Source of the DNA: Diadophis punctatus similis
Lineage: Eukaryota > Chordata > Lepidosauria > Squamata > Dipsadidae
Direction: 5' to 3'
Assembly: GCA_023053685.1 (NCBI GenBank)
Contig: JALIGW010000028.1
Location: 5,898,501 to 5,962,500, forward strand
Length of the DNA: 64,000 nucleotides
Position numbers and translations under genes: made by a program. Under the pieces are notes generated by a model. That model was not told the DNA's origin and searched no databases. It saw only the letters and a program-made list of their open reading frames with translations. This document shows, in pieces, positions 23,033 to 35,210 of the stretch (positions within the stretch are counted from its first letter, which is position 1; the number at the start of each line of letters is the position of its first letter).

Positions 23033-23629
23033 TTTTATACCTATGTTTTTTTTTGTCTTGTGAATAAATATTGGCTATAACAGGAGCTATCAACTAACCC
23101 ATAAGTCTGAATTTGGAATGTCAACAATATCCAGAATTTGTTTTCATTTTAAATTTAAAAAAAAAACCAGTTTCAGTCTTACCATGATGGAGCAACTGCC
23201 AGATTTAATTAATAAAATAGCCATACGGATTTTGGTGGATGGCTCATGAACACTCTTTGAAATTGTTTACAAAAACTTACCACAACATTGTTGGCTTTGC
23301 AATCTGAAAAACCCCTCTCCCTCTATGACATTCTTCTACAAACAATTCACTTAATAGAATGAGGGAATGAACAAGTTTGATCATGCCTTTTTTCCTGCTT
23401 TAAATGGCAACCTCAGAGATCAACCACAATTCCCTCTTTGTCTAATTACACTTACCTTTAACAGAAACAGGCTGTGTTCCTTGACCTAGCAGGAAAAACA
23501 CATTATTTCCAATGGGATTTAAACCACTGAAATTCTTGGAACTGTCAGGAAAAAGGGAGAATTTTGACAACTTATTGTGGACAATCAGCAGACTATCTCT
23601 GAGTACCTTTCATAGGTGAATACATTTAG

Positions 23630-24030
23630 AATCAGAATAGAGCTAGAAGGGATCTTGGAAGTCTTCTAGTCTAGCCTACTCCTGCTCAAGCAGGAAATCT
23701 TACAAAATTTCAGACAAGTGACTGTCCAGTCTTTTCTTAAAAACCTCCAGTGATGAAGCACCCTCAATGTCTGAAGGCAAGCTGTTCCATTGGTTAATTG
23801 TCCTCGTTGTTAGGAAGTTTATCCTCAATTCCAGGTTGCTTCTCTCCTTGATTAGTTTTCATCCATTGATTCTTGTTCTGTCCTCTGGTGCTCTGGAAAA
23901 TAAATTGACCCCCTCCTCTTTGTGGCAGCCTCTCAAATACTGAAATACTGCTATCATGTCCCCTCTAGTCCTTCTTTTCTCTAGACTAGCCAAACCCACA
24001 TCTTCCAACCGTTCTTCATGTGTTTATGAT
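23630..24030 (-). mobile_element. CR1 LINE 3' region
   Basis: The reverse strand encodes the end of CR1 ORF2 with frameshifts and stops, then the tail. On the plus strand this reads AGAAGGGATCTTGGAAGTCT and CAAGCTGTTCCATTGGTTAA. 5'-truncated at about 24030. Confidence 0.85.
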
Positions 24031-24039
24031 ACATATACA

Positions 24040-26050
24040 ATTGCCATTTGATTTTTTTTAAGGTGACAGTACACATACTAACAGCAAGAAATTAATCTTT
24101 GGCACTCGGGAGTTGTACAAAGAAATCTATGTTGTCGATGAAAAGATTTTTGCTAAGGCTGCCATTTCTATTGGTATGATCCAACCAAACAGGAAAAAAT
24201 GGTTCATTGTGTCTAATGACTTTTATGTTATGCGTATTAATAAGGTGATATCAAATAAAGGGATATTTTACTGAAAGCCACAATTCATATCACTAAAAAT
24301 CAAATTGCAGCCAAGCCATTTTCAGGATGTACATGGAAAGTGTTGGTTAGATAGGCCAATGTTTAATGAATTGTTTGGGCCCATTCTCTAGTTGAGTAAC
24401 TTGAAATCTCAAGTCTCCGTCCAAAAAGAACCATAAGCTTTCATTACTATCACCCATCTCAAGGTTTCTCTTTGACAACATTACTTGAGCATTACTTATG
24501 GTACAAGCCAGAAATAGCCAGCTTTTCAGTAAATACATGTTCTGCAGGAGAAAATTATAATTAGTAACCCTGGAAAGCTTGGGCCATTTCTTGTTCAAAA
24601 GTTAACTCCTAAATTCAAAGAAGAGGTTGTTCATTCAAAGACTTCTCTGTCATAGGAAAGCAAACAGGAGTGGGGGATGAATTATAATGAGGACACTGAA
24701 AGAGATGACATATCTAAGGAACAGAAATCTTAGATAGTGTCTGCGTAAAATAATCTACACATATTTTTCAGTCATGTTCAATTGATCTATGATTTTTAAA
24801 AAAAAAAATCAGGTGCCAAAACCCACTATATGAAAGAAATTAAACTTAATCATGCAAAAATGCATTGTCTTGATCTTGCAATTAGTTTCATCACCATTGC
24901 ACCCAAGTCTTATGCCCACAATGGGAATGGTTCCCAAAAAACAAAATTAGGATAAACCCGTTCTCAGCCATAACTTCTTGCTGGCTCTTCTGATATCTGT
25001 GAAGACATCTAAATAGAACAATGTGAACTTGCTTTGCTGATATAAAGAGCTGAGACTAGGCTTTAGTTTAGATTCTGATTAGGAAATAATTCTCATACAA
25101 GAAGGAAAGGAGCAAATATGGAGTGGAAAGCCTTAAAAACACCCAGGAGAACTCTGGAAAGAAAACCCTGGAAATGAAGGTGTCTGAAATCTATGAAGCA
25201 TTTTTGGGCACGATGCAGGGAGAACACTGAAAAGGGCTGTAGGATAAGATGTGGGGCTTTTTCTATTCTTTGCAGGGGACATCGGTGGAATGGAAGATGG
25301 CAGAAAATATTTACCTGTCAGAGGAACACCAGATAAATCAAGGTGCTAATGTGTCTGATTGAACCACAAAACAGGAAATCTTGCCACTAATACCAGAAAA
25401 TCCTTTCTTGACTCTACAATTAGGAAAAATAAGAAGAATAGAATTAGAATAGTGCATATATTGGTTAGGCTTAGATCTTAATTTACCCACATATTCATGT
25501 TTAGAATTGGCTAGAGCAGAAAGTTGAAATTCTGGAGGAAAACGCCATCACTTCTATTTTTGAAACACTGTCTTATCAGCTAAAGAGGGAAAATTGTTTG
25601 GTCTGCAGAGTAATTGGAAGCATAAATATTACTTCCAAGAATTGCTGTAAATGAAACACATATTTCTGTTATAAGTTTTATCAGTAGTTTACCAAAAATT
25701 GGGAGGTAGGGAGTGAATGGAATGCTGTTCCGTCTCTCCCTCCCCCTCTCTGTCAAATCCTTCACATTCTTAAATGTAGTCTATGAAAAATCCCTGCTGA
25801 TTGAATTCTCACATCATGCTAAGGCATAATGCGGTTGCTTATGGTTTAGCATTATTTAACAAAGTATGACTTATCCAATTATGGTTTAGTATGCATCAAT
25901 TAGTTCATTCTTTGTGAAGAAAGAACAGCATCTTTTGTTACACTTAAGAAAGCTTTTTCAGGTTTTCTCCTCTACTCACACCATCTCCACTTTAAGCATC
26001 CCTATGTTTGTATACATCTCTCTACTGTGATCCTTTTAAGCATATCAAAC
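24040..26050. other. Intergenic, no supported feature
   Basis: AT-rich sequence with no recognisable transposon ends, microsatellite or gene. Confidence 0.45.
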
Positions 26051-26059
26051 CTTAGTCAA

Positions 26060-26335
26060 GAAAAGGCACTACTGTAAAGTCCCAAAGGTGCTTTTTCAGG
26101 AGGAAACTGGAGTTGCTTGCTTTTTCTTTGGAGATATTTAACTTCTCACCCAAGCAGCTTCTTCAGCTCTGACTGGATAGTGGGGAATGGAAGTATTTAT
26201 ATTGCTTGCAGACAGCTGATCATTTGCATCCTTTTTGAGGGTTGTTGAAGCACTTGGAGGCTTATCAGTGTCCTCAGGATCATCTGAGCAGTGCTAATGG
26301 ATTTTTAGCTATGTAATGTGGATAAACACCCTTCG
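26060..26335 (-). repeat. Interspersed repeat, unclassified
   Basis: The reverse strand contains GAAGAAGCTGCTTGGGTGAG then AAGTTAAATATCTCCAAAGA, a dispersed repeat motif of squamates; a related plus-strand piece is at about 30900-31090. Class uncertain (LINE or Penelope-type tail). Confidence 0.45.
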
Positions 26336-26339
26336 AATG

Positions 26340-27680
26340 GTGTGGGAGAATGAACGGATTTCCAGAAAAAAATCTCAGACTACAGGAACCATTAGCAGTA
26401 CTCAGGTGATCTTATTATTTATCTTAATGTTGCCAGAGGTACACCAATAAATTTATATTCTAATAGGGCACTCTAACTTTAAAAAGAATCAGAGTGGACT
26501 GACTTCTTGGACCTTATACAAAAACACTATAAAGCATTTTACAAATGTCCATGAAACACTAAAAGATGTGTGGCCATGTTTATTGCTATTGCTATGGTAC
26601 ATCTGAACACAACTCATTGATGAAATGGGATTTGATAGAATTCATGCCAAAGAGAAAAAGCGAACATTTTCACTAATTTACTCAATTTCTTTTAAAATAT
26701 CACAAACAAGTAATTTTGCTCATGTTCTACTTGTTACTAGGTTATATTAAGATTTATATTAAGATTTCTTCTGCATTTTCTGGAGTTTGCAGCATCATAT
26801 AGTAATCAGAGATTTTAACGTGGAGAAGGAGAACCATTATTCTAGCAGTTTTGTTATTTATTGTACACATTATAATTTATATAACTATAGTAATATATGT
26901 TGGGTTAGGCAATATTTTAGATGCTGTGAGTCATATTTAACCTGAAGGTAGGAGGAACCAAAGGCCACATTAGAAAGGACACAGTGATGAAAAAAGTACA
27001 GAGCTATGGCTATAGATGCATAGAGAAGAGGCTGAGATTTCCCCTTTGTGGTGAAGGGGGTTGAGCGGTTCTTTCAATATTTAACTAAGGGTGCAGCCAG
27101 ATGGCTGCATTAAAGGACTATCCATAAGGTTTGGGCCAGCAAATATATATATATACTGTAGCAGCACTACATTTATGACCCCAGTTGCCAATTCTTACCT
27201 TGCCACAATAACAAGGACAGCAGCTGTTGCTATCCTTTAAAGTGGGACAAGCATAGATTTCATACATTCCTCTGGCTCTTTTTTTCCTCTTCTTCCACCA
27301 AGCATCCTCTGCTAGCAGGAAAATCACCAGTCATTCTCCATAATGTGAGCGGAGCAAAATTTGGTACTGTCCATAGGGACATGGAATAACATGTTTAGAT
27401 GCATGTCAACTAGTCCATTTAATATTCACTTGAGCACTAGTCCTGTTTATAAGTATAGAATGCTCTACTTGAGCTTTAAAAATTAGGCCTTGACTTTATA
27501 CAGTCAGATGACTACTTAACACCTGACAAGTGCTTCAGAAAATGCCAGTCGGGTGTTATGCCTCTGAGGAAGCCAAAGGTCATGTCACTGCTGCACCTTA
27601 GCCAAAATGGCCATGAATGGCAGAGGGAAGGGGGCCTGCTCACAGGAGCCTTAAGTGATCAATAGCATCTCAGGAAATCC
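26340..27680. other. Intergenic, no supported feature
   Basis: AT-rich; no recognisable gene or repeat. Confidence 0.45.
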
Positions 27681-27689
27681 CAACCCCTG

Positions 27690-28320
27690 ACTACGTCAAC
27701 AACCACATCTTCTATACAACAGAGTAGATCATATATCTACTCTGTATATCAGACATTAACACAATTGAGCGGGTTCAGAGGTATTTCTCGAAAAAAGTAC
27801 TCCACTCCTCTACTCAATAGAGTACAATAGAATTCCCTATGCCTCCAGGCTTGAAATTTTGGGCTTGGACAACCTGGAATTGCGCCGCCTGCGGTCCAAT
27901 CTAAGCATAGTTCACAAAATTGTCTGCTATAACATCCTGCCTGTCAACTTCTTCAGCTTCAACCACAATAATACACGGGCAAACAATCAATACAAACTTA
28001 AGGTAAACCGCTCCAAACTCGATTGCAGAAAATACGACTTCAGCAACAGAGTGGTCAACGCCTGGAACGCCCTACCCAACTCCGTTATTACACCCTCAAA
28101 CTCTCACAGCTTCAATCTCAAACTGTCTACCGTGGACCTCACCCCATTCCTAAGAGGTCCTTAAAGGAGCAGTGCATAAGTGCACCAGCGTGCCCACCGT
28201 CCCTGTCTCATTGTACCCATTTACCTGTATTTACTTCCTTTGTTCATGTTTATGTTCATACTTATACTTGTTACCTTGTACATGTTTGACAAACAAAAAA
28301 TAAAATAAAATAAAATAAAT
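27690..28320 (+). mobile_element. Non-LTR LINE, ORF2 C-terminus and 3' tail
   Basis: The frame at 27859-28164 encodes LDNLELRRLRSNLSIVHKIV then YDFSNRVVNAWNALPNSVIT, the usual end of reverse transcriptases of the CR1/L2/Rex type. Then CCGTCCCTGTCTCATTGTAC and (AAAAT)n. An in-frame stop lies upstream; 5'-truncated. Clade uncertain. Confidence 0.8.
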
Positions 28321-29095
28321 ATCCACAGCAAATCTGTGTTGGGCAAAAAGGGAAGCATTATTTGGAAACTGAAACCATTACAGGCAAATTTTTGTGCTCA
28401 TTGCTTATCACTCCTATCTGTAGAGGCCTGTTATCATTTCAGTTGCTCACTTATGAAAAAGCTAGGTATGCTTTTGTGTATTGATTCATTTTATTTGAAT
28501 TCATGGACACATTTTATATTTTTTAATTACAATAACTACATGTCTGTTTCAGAACAAGTCGTACTTAAAGTGATGTATAAAAGACAATTTAATAAACAGT
28601 AAAATCTATCCAAGTAACAAAATCAACTGTTCATATGACAAACTAGGTTAAATTATATGTTTCTTTCCAAGTATTGCCTTTTGCTCAAATTACAATACTG
28701 AAGATACATCAAAACAAAATATTGTATTCCATATTCCTATATTTGTTTCGTTTTTCCTGTGCAGAATGTACATTTTGTAACTTTTTGCATTCTTTCTCCT
28801 AGGCCTAGGGGAATAGCAGAAAGTGCAAAATTTGGAATGCAACCCCATAAATGTCTGCTTAGAAGAAAATTTCACAATGTTCAATTGAATTCTGCCCCAA
28901 ATGTGTGTAAGGCAGCAATTGGAAACCTGATGCCCTGCATGTATTTTAGACTTGGCAGCAATTATGCTATCTGTACTTGATGACAGTGGAAATCCCAAAC
29001 ACTGGAAGAGCACCAAATTGTCAACCCTCAATGTTTAGGTTTGCAACCTGAGTTGCTGAAATATTCAGCATTCAATTATCATTGTGCATCTATTC
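28321..29095. other. Intergenic, no supported feature
   Basis: AT-rich with short open frames only. Confidence 0.45.
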
Positions 29096-29290
29096 CAGGG
29101 GTGGGTTCCAACGTACCTCGCTGCCGGTTTGCTCCCTCCTGTGCTGCATGGGCGCGCCTCATGGGCGCGCATGCGCAGAAATGAAAAAAAAACAAAGCGA
29201 AAAAAGATGCTTTTTTTGCAGTGCCGGAACTCGGCTTCTGCGCATGCTCAGGAAAAAAAATTAAAAAATTTTCAAAAAAAAATATTCAGT
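29096..29290. mobile_element. hAT-like MITE (GGTGGGTT family), truncated
   Basis: Starts CAGGGGTGGGTTCCAACGTA and continues CCTCGCTGCCGGTTTGCTCC, the reverse complement of the right half of 17503-17816. The other end is lost in an A-rich run. GCGCATGCGCA at 29167-29177. Confidence 0.75.
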
Positions 29291-29905
29291 GATTGACACT
29301 TATTGGAGGATGAAGTATCTCTCTCTCTTTCTTATGGCTGGCTCAAAGCCGTATAAGAACTCCAATTCTACATACCACCCAGGTGTGGGACTGGAGATCC
29401 AGATGTTATATAGCAACTGTGGAATTAGTGGGAGCTAGATCAGCCTTAAAATATTTTTATGTATTATGGAAAATCATTGGAATTGTAGTGCCATTGTTCT
29501 GTGGGGTTACTTTGTGTATTTCTAGCTAAAAGAGCAGTCACTGGGATTAACCCTACAGACATCAATTATTATTGCTTTTAATTCTTGTTCTTTTTTTGGC
29601 TTCATCTCTTGTTTAGTTCCTGTGACCTTATGGGTGTAGGATCTAGAGGACACAGCCCTGTGTATATTTCTGCACAAGCATACTCCCTTATACTCAATAA
29701 TTAGCTATACAAATAATTATCCGTGATTTCGCATTTGTTTTTAATCATGTGAAATGAGCATTTTTAACTTCAGCGTTTTGTAGATAATTGCAAGTCTAAA
29801 CCAATAAATATAAAAGAACATAAGCTTATAATATTGAATACAGCAGAGCAAAACAACTAGCAGCCGAGCTTACAACAATGCTAAAAAATCATTTATGCTA
29901 AAAAT
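29291..29905. other. Intergenic, no supported feature
   Basis: No gene or repeat recognised. Confidence 0.4.
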
Positions 29906-29910
29906 CAAGA

Positions 29911-30125
29911 CAGCCAGTTTGGTGTAGTAGTTAAGATGCTGGTTTAGAAACCAGGAGACTGGGAGTTCTAGTCCTGCTTTAGGCATGAAAGCCAGCCGGG
30001 TGACCTTTGGCTGATCATTCTCTCTCTCAACCCAACCCATCTCACAGAATTGTGGGGAAATTAGGAAGGAATATTATGGATGTTTGGTGCCTTGAGTTAA
30101 TTAAAAATAATAAATTGCTTTTAAA
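29911..30125 (+). mobile_element. Sauria-type tRNA-derived SINE
   Basis: Head AGCCAGTTTGGTGTAGTAGT then GAGTTCTAGTCCTGCTTTAG (A and B boxes), body GCCAGCCGGGTGACCTTTGG, tail GGATGTTTGGTGCCTTGAG with AATAAT. Confidence 0.8.
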
Positions 30126-30334
30126 AAACATCTAAATCTAAATGTCCAATAGTGTTGGAAATTTCCAATAAATTACTGATAACCTATATAGACTTACATC
30201 AAAATAATCTCATTGAATTTGCTGTAATTTACTCCCAAGGAAGTGGGCTTATGCCTTAAGATTTTAAATTTGAACATGTAAATGCCAAGCCACGATGCTG
30301 ATCCTAGTTAGCCTCCTGAGGAATTATTCTTATG

Positions 30335-30597
30335 AGCCGAGGTGACACAGCAGTTAGAGTGCAGTACTGCAGGCTACTTTAGCTGACTGTGATCAGCAGT
30401 TCAGCTGTTCAAATCTCACCAGCTCAGGGTTGACTCATCCTTCCATCCTTCCGAGGTAGGTAAAATGAGGACCCAGATTGTTGGGGGCAATATAAATATA
30501 CATTGCTTAATGCTGTAAACCGCTTAGAGAGTGCTTGTACTATGAGTCGGTATATAAGTCTCACTAATAAATAAACATATAAGTCTCACTAATAAAT
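30335..30597 (+). mobile_element. tRNA-derived squamate SINE
   Basis: Plus-strand copy: AGCCGAGGTGACACAGCAGT, B box GTTCAAATCTC, GAGGACCCAGATTGTTGGGG, tail TAAACCGCTTAGAGAG. The last about 25 bp (ATAAGTCTCACTAATAAA) are duplicated. Confidence 0.85.
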
Positions 30598-30609
30598 TCT
30601 TCTTCTTGT

Positions 30610-30825
30610 GCCATATCCATCATCAGACGTTGGCAATCATGTTGGCAATCCTATTTTTATCAACAGCGGCACGAAAAAGTGCTTCTGAGTTTTGTCCAAG
30701 CCAGTCCCTTAGATTTTGAAGCCATGATGTTCTTTTTCTGCCTAGACCTCGTTTGCCTTCAATCTTTCCCTGGGGGATTAAGTGAAGTATGCTATATTTT
30801 TCTGGGTGTCGCATCACATGTCCGA
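30610..30825 (-). mobile_element. RTE/BovB-like LINE ORF2 C-terminus
   Basis: Minus-strand frame 30623-30817 encodes RHPEKYSILHLIPQGKIEGK then RGLGRKRTSWLQNLRDWLGQ. The G-K-x-x-G-x-R-x-x-G-R-x-R-x-x-W pattern is the usual end of RTE-clade ORF2. No full element is present. Confidence 0.7.
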
Positions 30826-30899
30826 AATATTATAACTTTCACTTTTTAATGGTTTTGATGATTTCCCTTGGCTTTCCCAGGCGGCAATAACAATCCCTA

Positions 30900-31090
30900 A
30901 TTGGCTGGAGATTGAGTCATGGCAAGGAGACTTCTACTTTTTTCTTGCTGGTTCAAAATGCTTCATTGCTTATTCAAGTAGCTTCTTCCACGTGGATAAG
31001 CAGCAAAACGTTTTGAGCCACCAAGAAAGAAAAGAAATCCAGTTGCCATGAGTCAGCTTCCAGACAATCCTACCTGGATGACTGAGAATC
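30900..31090 (+). repeat. Interspersed repeat, unclassified
   Basis: CAAGTAGCTTCTTCCACGTG then GATAAGCAGCAAAACGTTTT and TACCTGGATGACTGAGAATC, related to the minus-strand piece at 26060-26335. Confidence 0.45.
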
Positions 31091-31189
31091 TTCATCAAGC
31101 CACAATTAAGGTGTTACTTTTGAAAAAGCCTTCCCAGTAATGGTCAACCACTGCACTTCGTAGGGCAAAGACATCTAGAAACCTAAGGG

Positions 31190-31735
31190 CTTGAAAAGAT
31201 TATCTTAAAATATCGCAGCACCATTGAGAGTATCCTGACATATGGTATTCTAGCATGGCATGGAAGCAGCTCTGCAGCAGACAAAAAAGCTCTACAGAGA
31301 ATAATTACAACTGTCCAGAATATCATTGGGCTCCAGCTACCAGCCCTGGACGATATCTCTGCATCTCGCTGTTCTAGGAAGTTGCACAATATTCTCAGAG
31401 ACTCTTCTCATCCTGCTTACAATCTTTTTGAACTGTTGCCTTCTGGCAGAAGATACAGAACAATTAAAACTTGGACCACACGCTTTCTGAATAGTTTTTA
31501 TCCTAGAGCTATAATTGCACTTAATAATGAATTGAAGGGTCACCATCAGTGAGCTGTTGGATAGTATTACTTGGTCTGTTGTATGGATGTTTGAGTGGTT
31601 CAGGGTGAGGAATTCGTGGCGGGTGGGGATTGCTATGTGTGTTGGGACTGATCTTGAAGCATTATTGCGAATTTCGTTGTATGGGTGTACTGTGTATATA
31701 TGTACAATGACAATAAATTATTAATTAGTAATTAG
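31190..31735 (+). mobile_element. L2-like LINE 3' region
   Basis: The plus strand, in one frame, gives SILTYGILAWHGSSSAADKK then ALQRIITTVQNIIGLQLPAL and SSHPAYNLFELLPSGRRYRT. The SSHP...LFxLLPSGRRYR block is typical of L2 (Maui-type) ORF2 ends. The 3' tail is TGTACAATGACAATAAATTA. Confidence 0.8.
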
Positions 31736-31736
31736 C

Positions 31737-31935
31737 AATAATAATAAATAATAAATAATAAATAATAAATAATAAATAATAAATAATAAATAATAAATAA
31801 TAAATAATAAATAATAAATAATAAATAATAAATAATAAATAATAAATAATAAATAATAAATAATAAATAATAAATAATAAATAATAAATAATAAATAATA
31901 AATAATAAATAATAAATAATAAATAATAAATAATT
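31737..31935 (+). repeat. (AATAATA)n heptanucleotide array, about 28 copies
   Basis: Almost perfect 7-bp period over about 195 bp, directly continuing the L2 tail (AATAAATTA), so probably seeded by it. Confidence 0.93.
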
Positions 31936-31989
31936 GTTAATTGTAATTGTTAATTGTTAAAAGTTCTAGTTTGAAGGATAATCTAGCCT

Positions 31990-32695
31990 CATTCATTTGG
32001 GATCTTTAGTGTTAACCAGCATTTTGAACAGATTTGGGAAAAAAGATGGGAAGTTCTTACATATGACAAAGCAGTAGCATCCCATTGTTTTAGAAGTCAG
32101 ACCTAGTTATTTATTGCTACACCACATGTACTTCACTGCAATAATGGGGCAATTAATGTTAAATCATTTGTAGTATGAAAAGTATATATTGCAGCTGGTA
32201 TATCAGTATAATCTAAGAGGTGCTCTGAGCCACCAAGATCACTTAGATCTCTAATGACAATGCTGGATAAAAGAATATCCTCAAATTACAAAGCATTCTG
32301 CCCCCCCCAAAAAAGCCAAACCACTTGACTCTATTGTCAGAAATAATCGGACCTATTTATTTCCTTGATTATTCAGACTAAATATGTTTCTCCACTTAGG
32401 CCTCTCTAAATAGATGATAATTGGGGAACACTTGGTATTGTTACCAGGCCACAGATCTCTAATGCATTAGGTTCCATTACTCTCCTTCTTCAACTTAAGG
32501 CTTGAAATCTGTGAAGAGCCAATAAAATGATGAAAATCTTGCTTATTTGGCTTCAGTCCAAATACAATTGTCTCTGAAGAATTTATTCTTTTAGATTCCT
32601 CATATTGGATGATGACCTTTTAAAAAAATGTTTTCATTACCTCTGAAAGGTTCCCTTTGTATGCATTTATTTATACTAAGATAGTAGACTACATA
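31990..32695. other. Unique-looking intergenic DNA, no supported feature
   Basis: No repeat signature. It lies 2.5-3.2 kb upstream of THBS1 and includes a homeodomain-type palindrome TAATGCATTA at about 32460. It could hold regulatory DNA, but nothing in one sequence proves it. Confidence 0.3.
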
Positions 32696-32701
32696 ACAAT
32701 T

Positions 32702-32783
32702 GTGATGGATGGATGGGTGGGTGGGTGGATGGATGTGGGTGGATGGATGGGAGAAGGGGGGGAGGGAGGGAGGGAGGGAGAGA
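32702..32783 (+). repeat. (GGAT)n/(GGGT)n/(GGGA)n purine-rich microsatellite
   Basis: Interrupted tetranucleotide repeats over about 80 bp. Confidence 0.92.
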
Positions 32784-32854
32784 TCCTTCCTTTATTACTT
32801 TTATAAATAACTCAAGGTAGCAAACATACCTAAGTCCTCCTCCTCCTCCAATTT

Positions 32855-33005
32855 TCCCCACAACAGCAAATCTCTGAGGTGAGTTAGGCTGAGAGTAACT
32901 GGCCCAAAGTCATCCAGCCAGCTGTTATATCTAAAATGGAACTAGAACTCACAATCTTCTGGTTTCTAGCCTGGGGGCCTTAACCATTAGACCAAACCTA
33001 CTCTC
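32855..33005 (-). mobile_element. SINE (Sauria-type) fragment
   Basis: The reverse strand contains GGTTTGGTCTAATGGTTAAG and ACTCTCAGCCTAACTCACCT, a tRNA-like head and typical body. Confidence 0.75.
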
Positions 33006-33063
33006 TTTGTGCTTATGAATCATCCAATCCCATGAAAAGGAAGAAGAACCCACAGCCTAGCTT

Positions 33064-33197
33064 GGGGGTCTCCAACCTTGGCAACTTTAAGACTTGTGGA
33101 CTTCAACTCCCAGAATTCCTCAGCTAGCAAAGCTGGAAGAGGAATTCTGGGAGTTGAAGTCCACAAGTCTTAAAGTTGCCAAAGTTGGAGACCCCTA
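33064..33197. mobile_element. Palindromic hAT MITE (GGCAACTTTAAG family)
   Basis: Starts GGGGGTCTCCAACCTTGG and ends GTTGGAGACCCCTAG with a central CAGCTAGCAAAGCTGG. No clear target duplication, so the ends are approximate. Confidence 0.8.
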
Positions 33198-33986
33198 GAA
33201 GGGACTAGCTTCTGCAGACCTACATAGAGCCAAGGTTTATCTTGTAAGAAAGCTTTTTTCATCTGTCCTAAAGTGGGGACAGAGCTGCTCCGGCTAATAT
33301 AATTTGCCATAGGCCCTAACGCTGTTTTCCTGATTAAAACGCCTGGCGTGAGCACTTTGATTCGAGGCAGTGGGAGTAATCGATTAATCGTTCCAATGAG
33401 CCAGCGGGGCTTTCGGCCATAACAGTGGTCTTTTCAAGAGCTGAACCCCCCGCTTGGTTCTCATGAAGGCTGGCTCCGTTGTTGTTGTTTTTTAAAGCGG
33501 GTCAGCCAAAAGTAGCGGTCAGGGAATGGAAGGTATTCCCCGTTCCGTTCTTGCTTGGAAGGGAACCAGGATTACCTGGTATTTGCTTACCTAACAGTCA
33601 CAAGGCAACGAAGCGCAAGGAGCAGCTTCGCCCAGACATTTGAGGTCGGCCTCCCGCCCTCCCCGGGCTGCCTCCGGTTCCAGGTTAGAGGCGGAGGCAC
33701 CGCACAGCGCCCCGCACCTCTGCGAAATCTCCGTTTGGGAGATCTTGCAGCAAGGCCGCGGGGAAGGGAGGCAGAACCGGGACCGGCCAAGCCTCATTCC
33801 TTCCGATCTCAGAAGCTAGACGGGGGCAGCCAGATTCCTCTGGGTGGTTTCTTCCCGCTCGCGTCCAAACAGGAGCAAGTGCTACGAAAATACGCACGGG
33901 CGGGGGGGGGGGGGGAGGCGTCTGTTTGGGAAGAGGGGGGAGGGGGAGAGAGAGAGAGACGATTGACGTTCCTCTTCCCGATTTTC

Positions 33987-33994
33987 TATAAAAG
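33987..33994 (+). promoter_or_regulatory. Orphan TATA box upstream of THBS1
   Basis: TATAAAAG in CTATAAAAGG, a near-ideal TATA box in the CpG-rich region about 1.2 kb upstream of the THBS1 start, with GACGTT about 20 bp upstream. No downstream coding exon is recognisable. Confidence 0.35.
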
Positions 33995-35139
33995 GGAAAA
34001 GGCAGCCGCCCGACCGCCCCCCCCCCCGCGGCCGAGGAATGCCGATCTTGAACTGAAACCCTTTTCCTCGCTTGACCCGCAAGATAAAGAATTCATCCGG
34101 CGCCCCCTAGTGGACATTCCCGCGCCAATCGGAACAAAAGGGAAGCGCGCCGGTCAAAATGAAACGCGTCTATCAAAAAAAAAAACTACTCGAAACAGTG
34201 GGTAGCTCGAAGCCCGCAGTGTGTTGTCCTCTATTGCGTCCCCAAGCAGGATGAAGAGAACAAGTTAGCTTTGTTTACTCACAGGATAACTTTAATGATA
34301 ATAATTAAAAAAAAACTAGACACTTTTGATAAACCTGTTTCACGCGCGCGCGTGAGAGCACCTGATCAGCTTCAAGTTAGAGTCTCCTAATTGGGAGGGG
34401 CATCAGAACCCTTTGCGTCCCGTCCCCCATCGTCGTCGTCCCCCCCAAATCCTCTTTTGTGGTCTGGGAAGAGATAACGGGACTAGGGTCTGGTTCCAAG
34501 GTGGAAAATAAGAAGAGGAGGAGGACGAAACACGAAAAGGCGCAGCAGGCTGTCAAGTAGCTTTCTCTGACCACTGAAGTTCTTGAGACGAACGGTAGCA
34601 AAGTTGAACTTTGGATGCAGGTCTCTGAGCATAGATGAGGAGAGAAGACACAGACAAAGTGCTGGAAGGAGCAAACGCCTATATATTTGCTCTCCCTTGA
34701 GGTGCTCTTTGTTTCGGCAAGTCCAGGGATGGGGAACCCGTCCTTCGGGCATTAGATGCACAGAACTCGCACAGCGCATTTGCTCACAGCGCATTCATAT
34801 ATGAATTCACAACTGCCTGGAATGTAGACAATACCCTTCCTTTGCCAAATGGGAAAGCTCCAGGAACAACACAGCTTTCTTTCCTTCCCCCCCTCCCAAA
34901 GCCTCCAAAGCCTCCAGGGACAATACAGCCTCCCCCCCCCCCAAGGTGGTCAGGGGGAGGAGTGGGGGGAGAAAGTCCCACTGATCGGAACGAATCTGTC
35001 ACCAACCGCCCCCGCGCATCACTGACTTCTCCCGAACTGCATTTTGGTATGGGGTGCCTGGGTGCGCGCATGCCTGCGTTCTGCCTCGTTGCGAGTTAAT
35101 TGGATCCGTTCCAGCCCGCTTCCTGTCCGCCCGCCGCTG

Positions 35140-35144
35140 ATTGG
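35140..35144 (-). promoter_or_regulatory. Inverted CCAAT box (ATTGG) of the THBS1 promoter
   Basis: CTGATTGGCTC, an NF-Y-type inverted CCAAT box, lies about 70 bp upstream of the inferred start site. An NF-Y site at a similar distance is known in the human THBS1 promoter. Confidence 0.6.
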
Positions 35145-35180
35145 CTCGCGGAGTTTCGGGGGTGCGAGCAACCGACCTCC

Positions 35181-35187
35181 TTAAAGG
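35181..35187 (+). promoter_or_regulatory. TATA-like box of THBS1
   Basis: TTAAAGG sits about 40 bp downstream of the CCAAT box and about 30 bp upstream of an initiator-like TCAGTG. It is non-consensus, so the start site is an estimate. Confidence 0.5.
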
Positions 35188-35210
35188 CGAGGGAACTCCT
35201 GCCGCCGCTC

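Noticed and set aside
31190..31546. Coding gene in the frame with SSHPAYNLFELLPSGRRYRT
   Set aside because: Recognisable as an L2-type LINE ORF2 end followed by its tail and simple repeat.
33555..34205. 216-codon open frame upstream of THBS1
   Set aside because: It sits in CpG-rich promoter DNA, has low-complexity Arg/Pro/Gly content and no recognisable domain.
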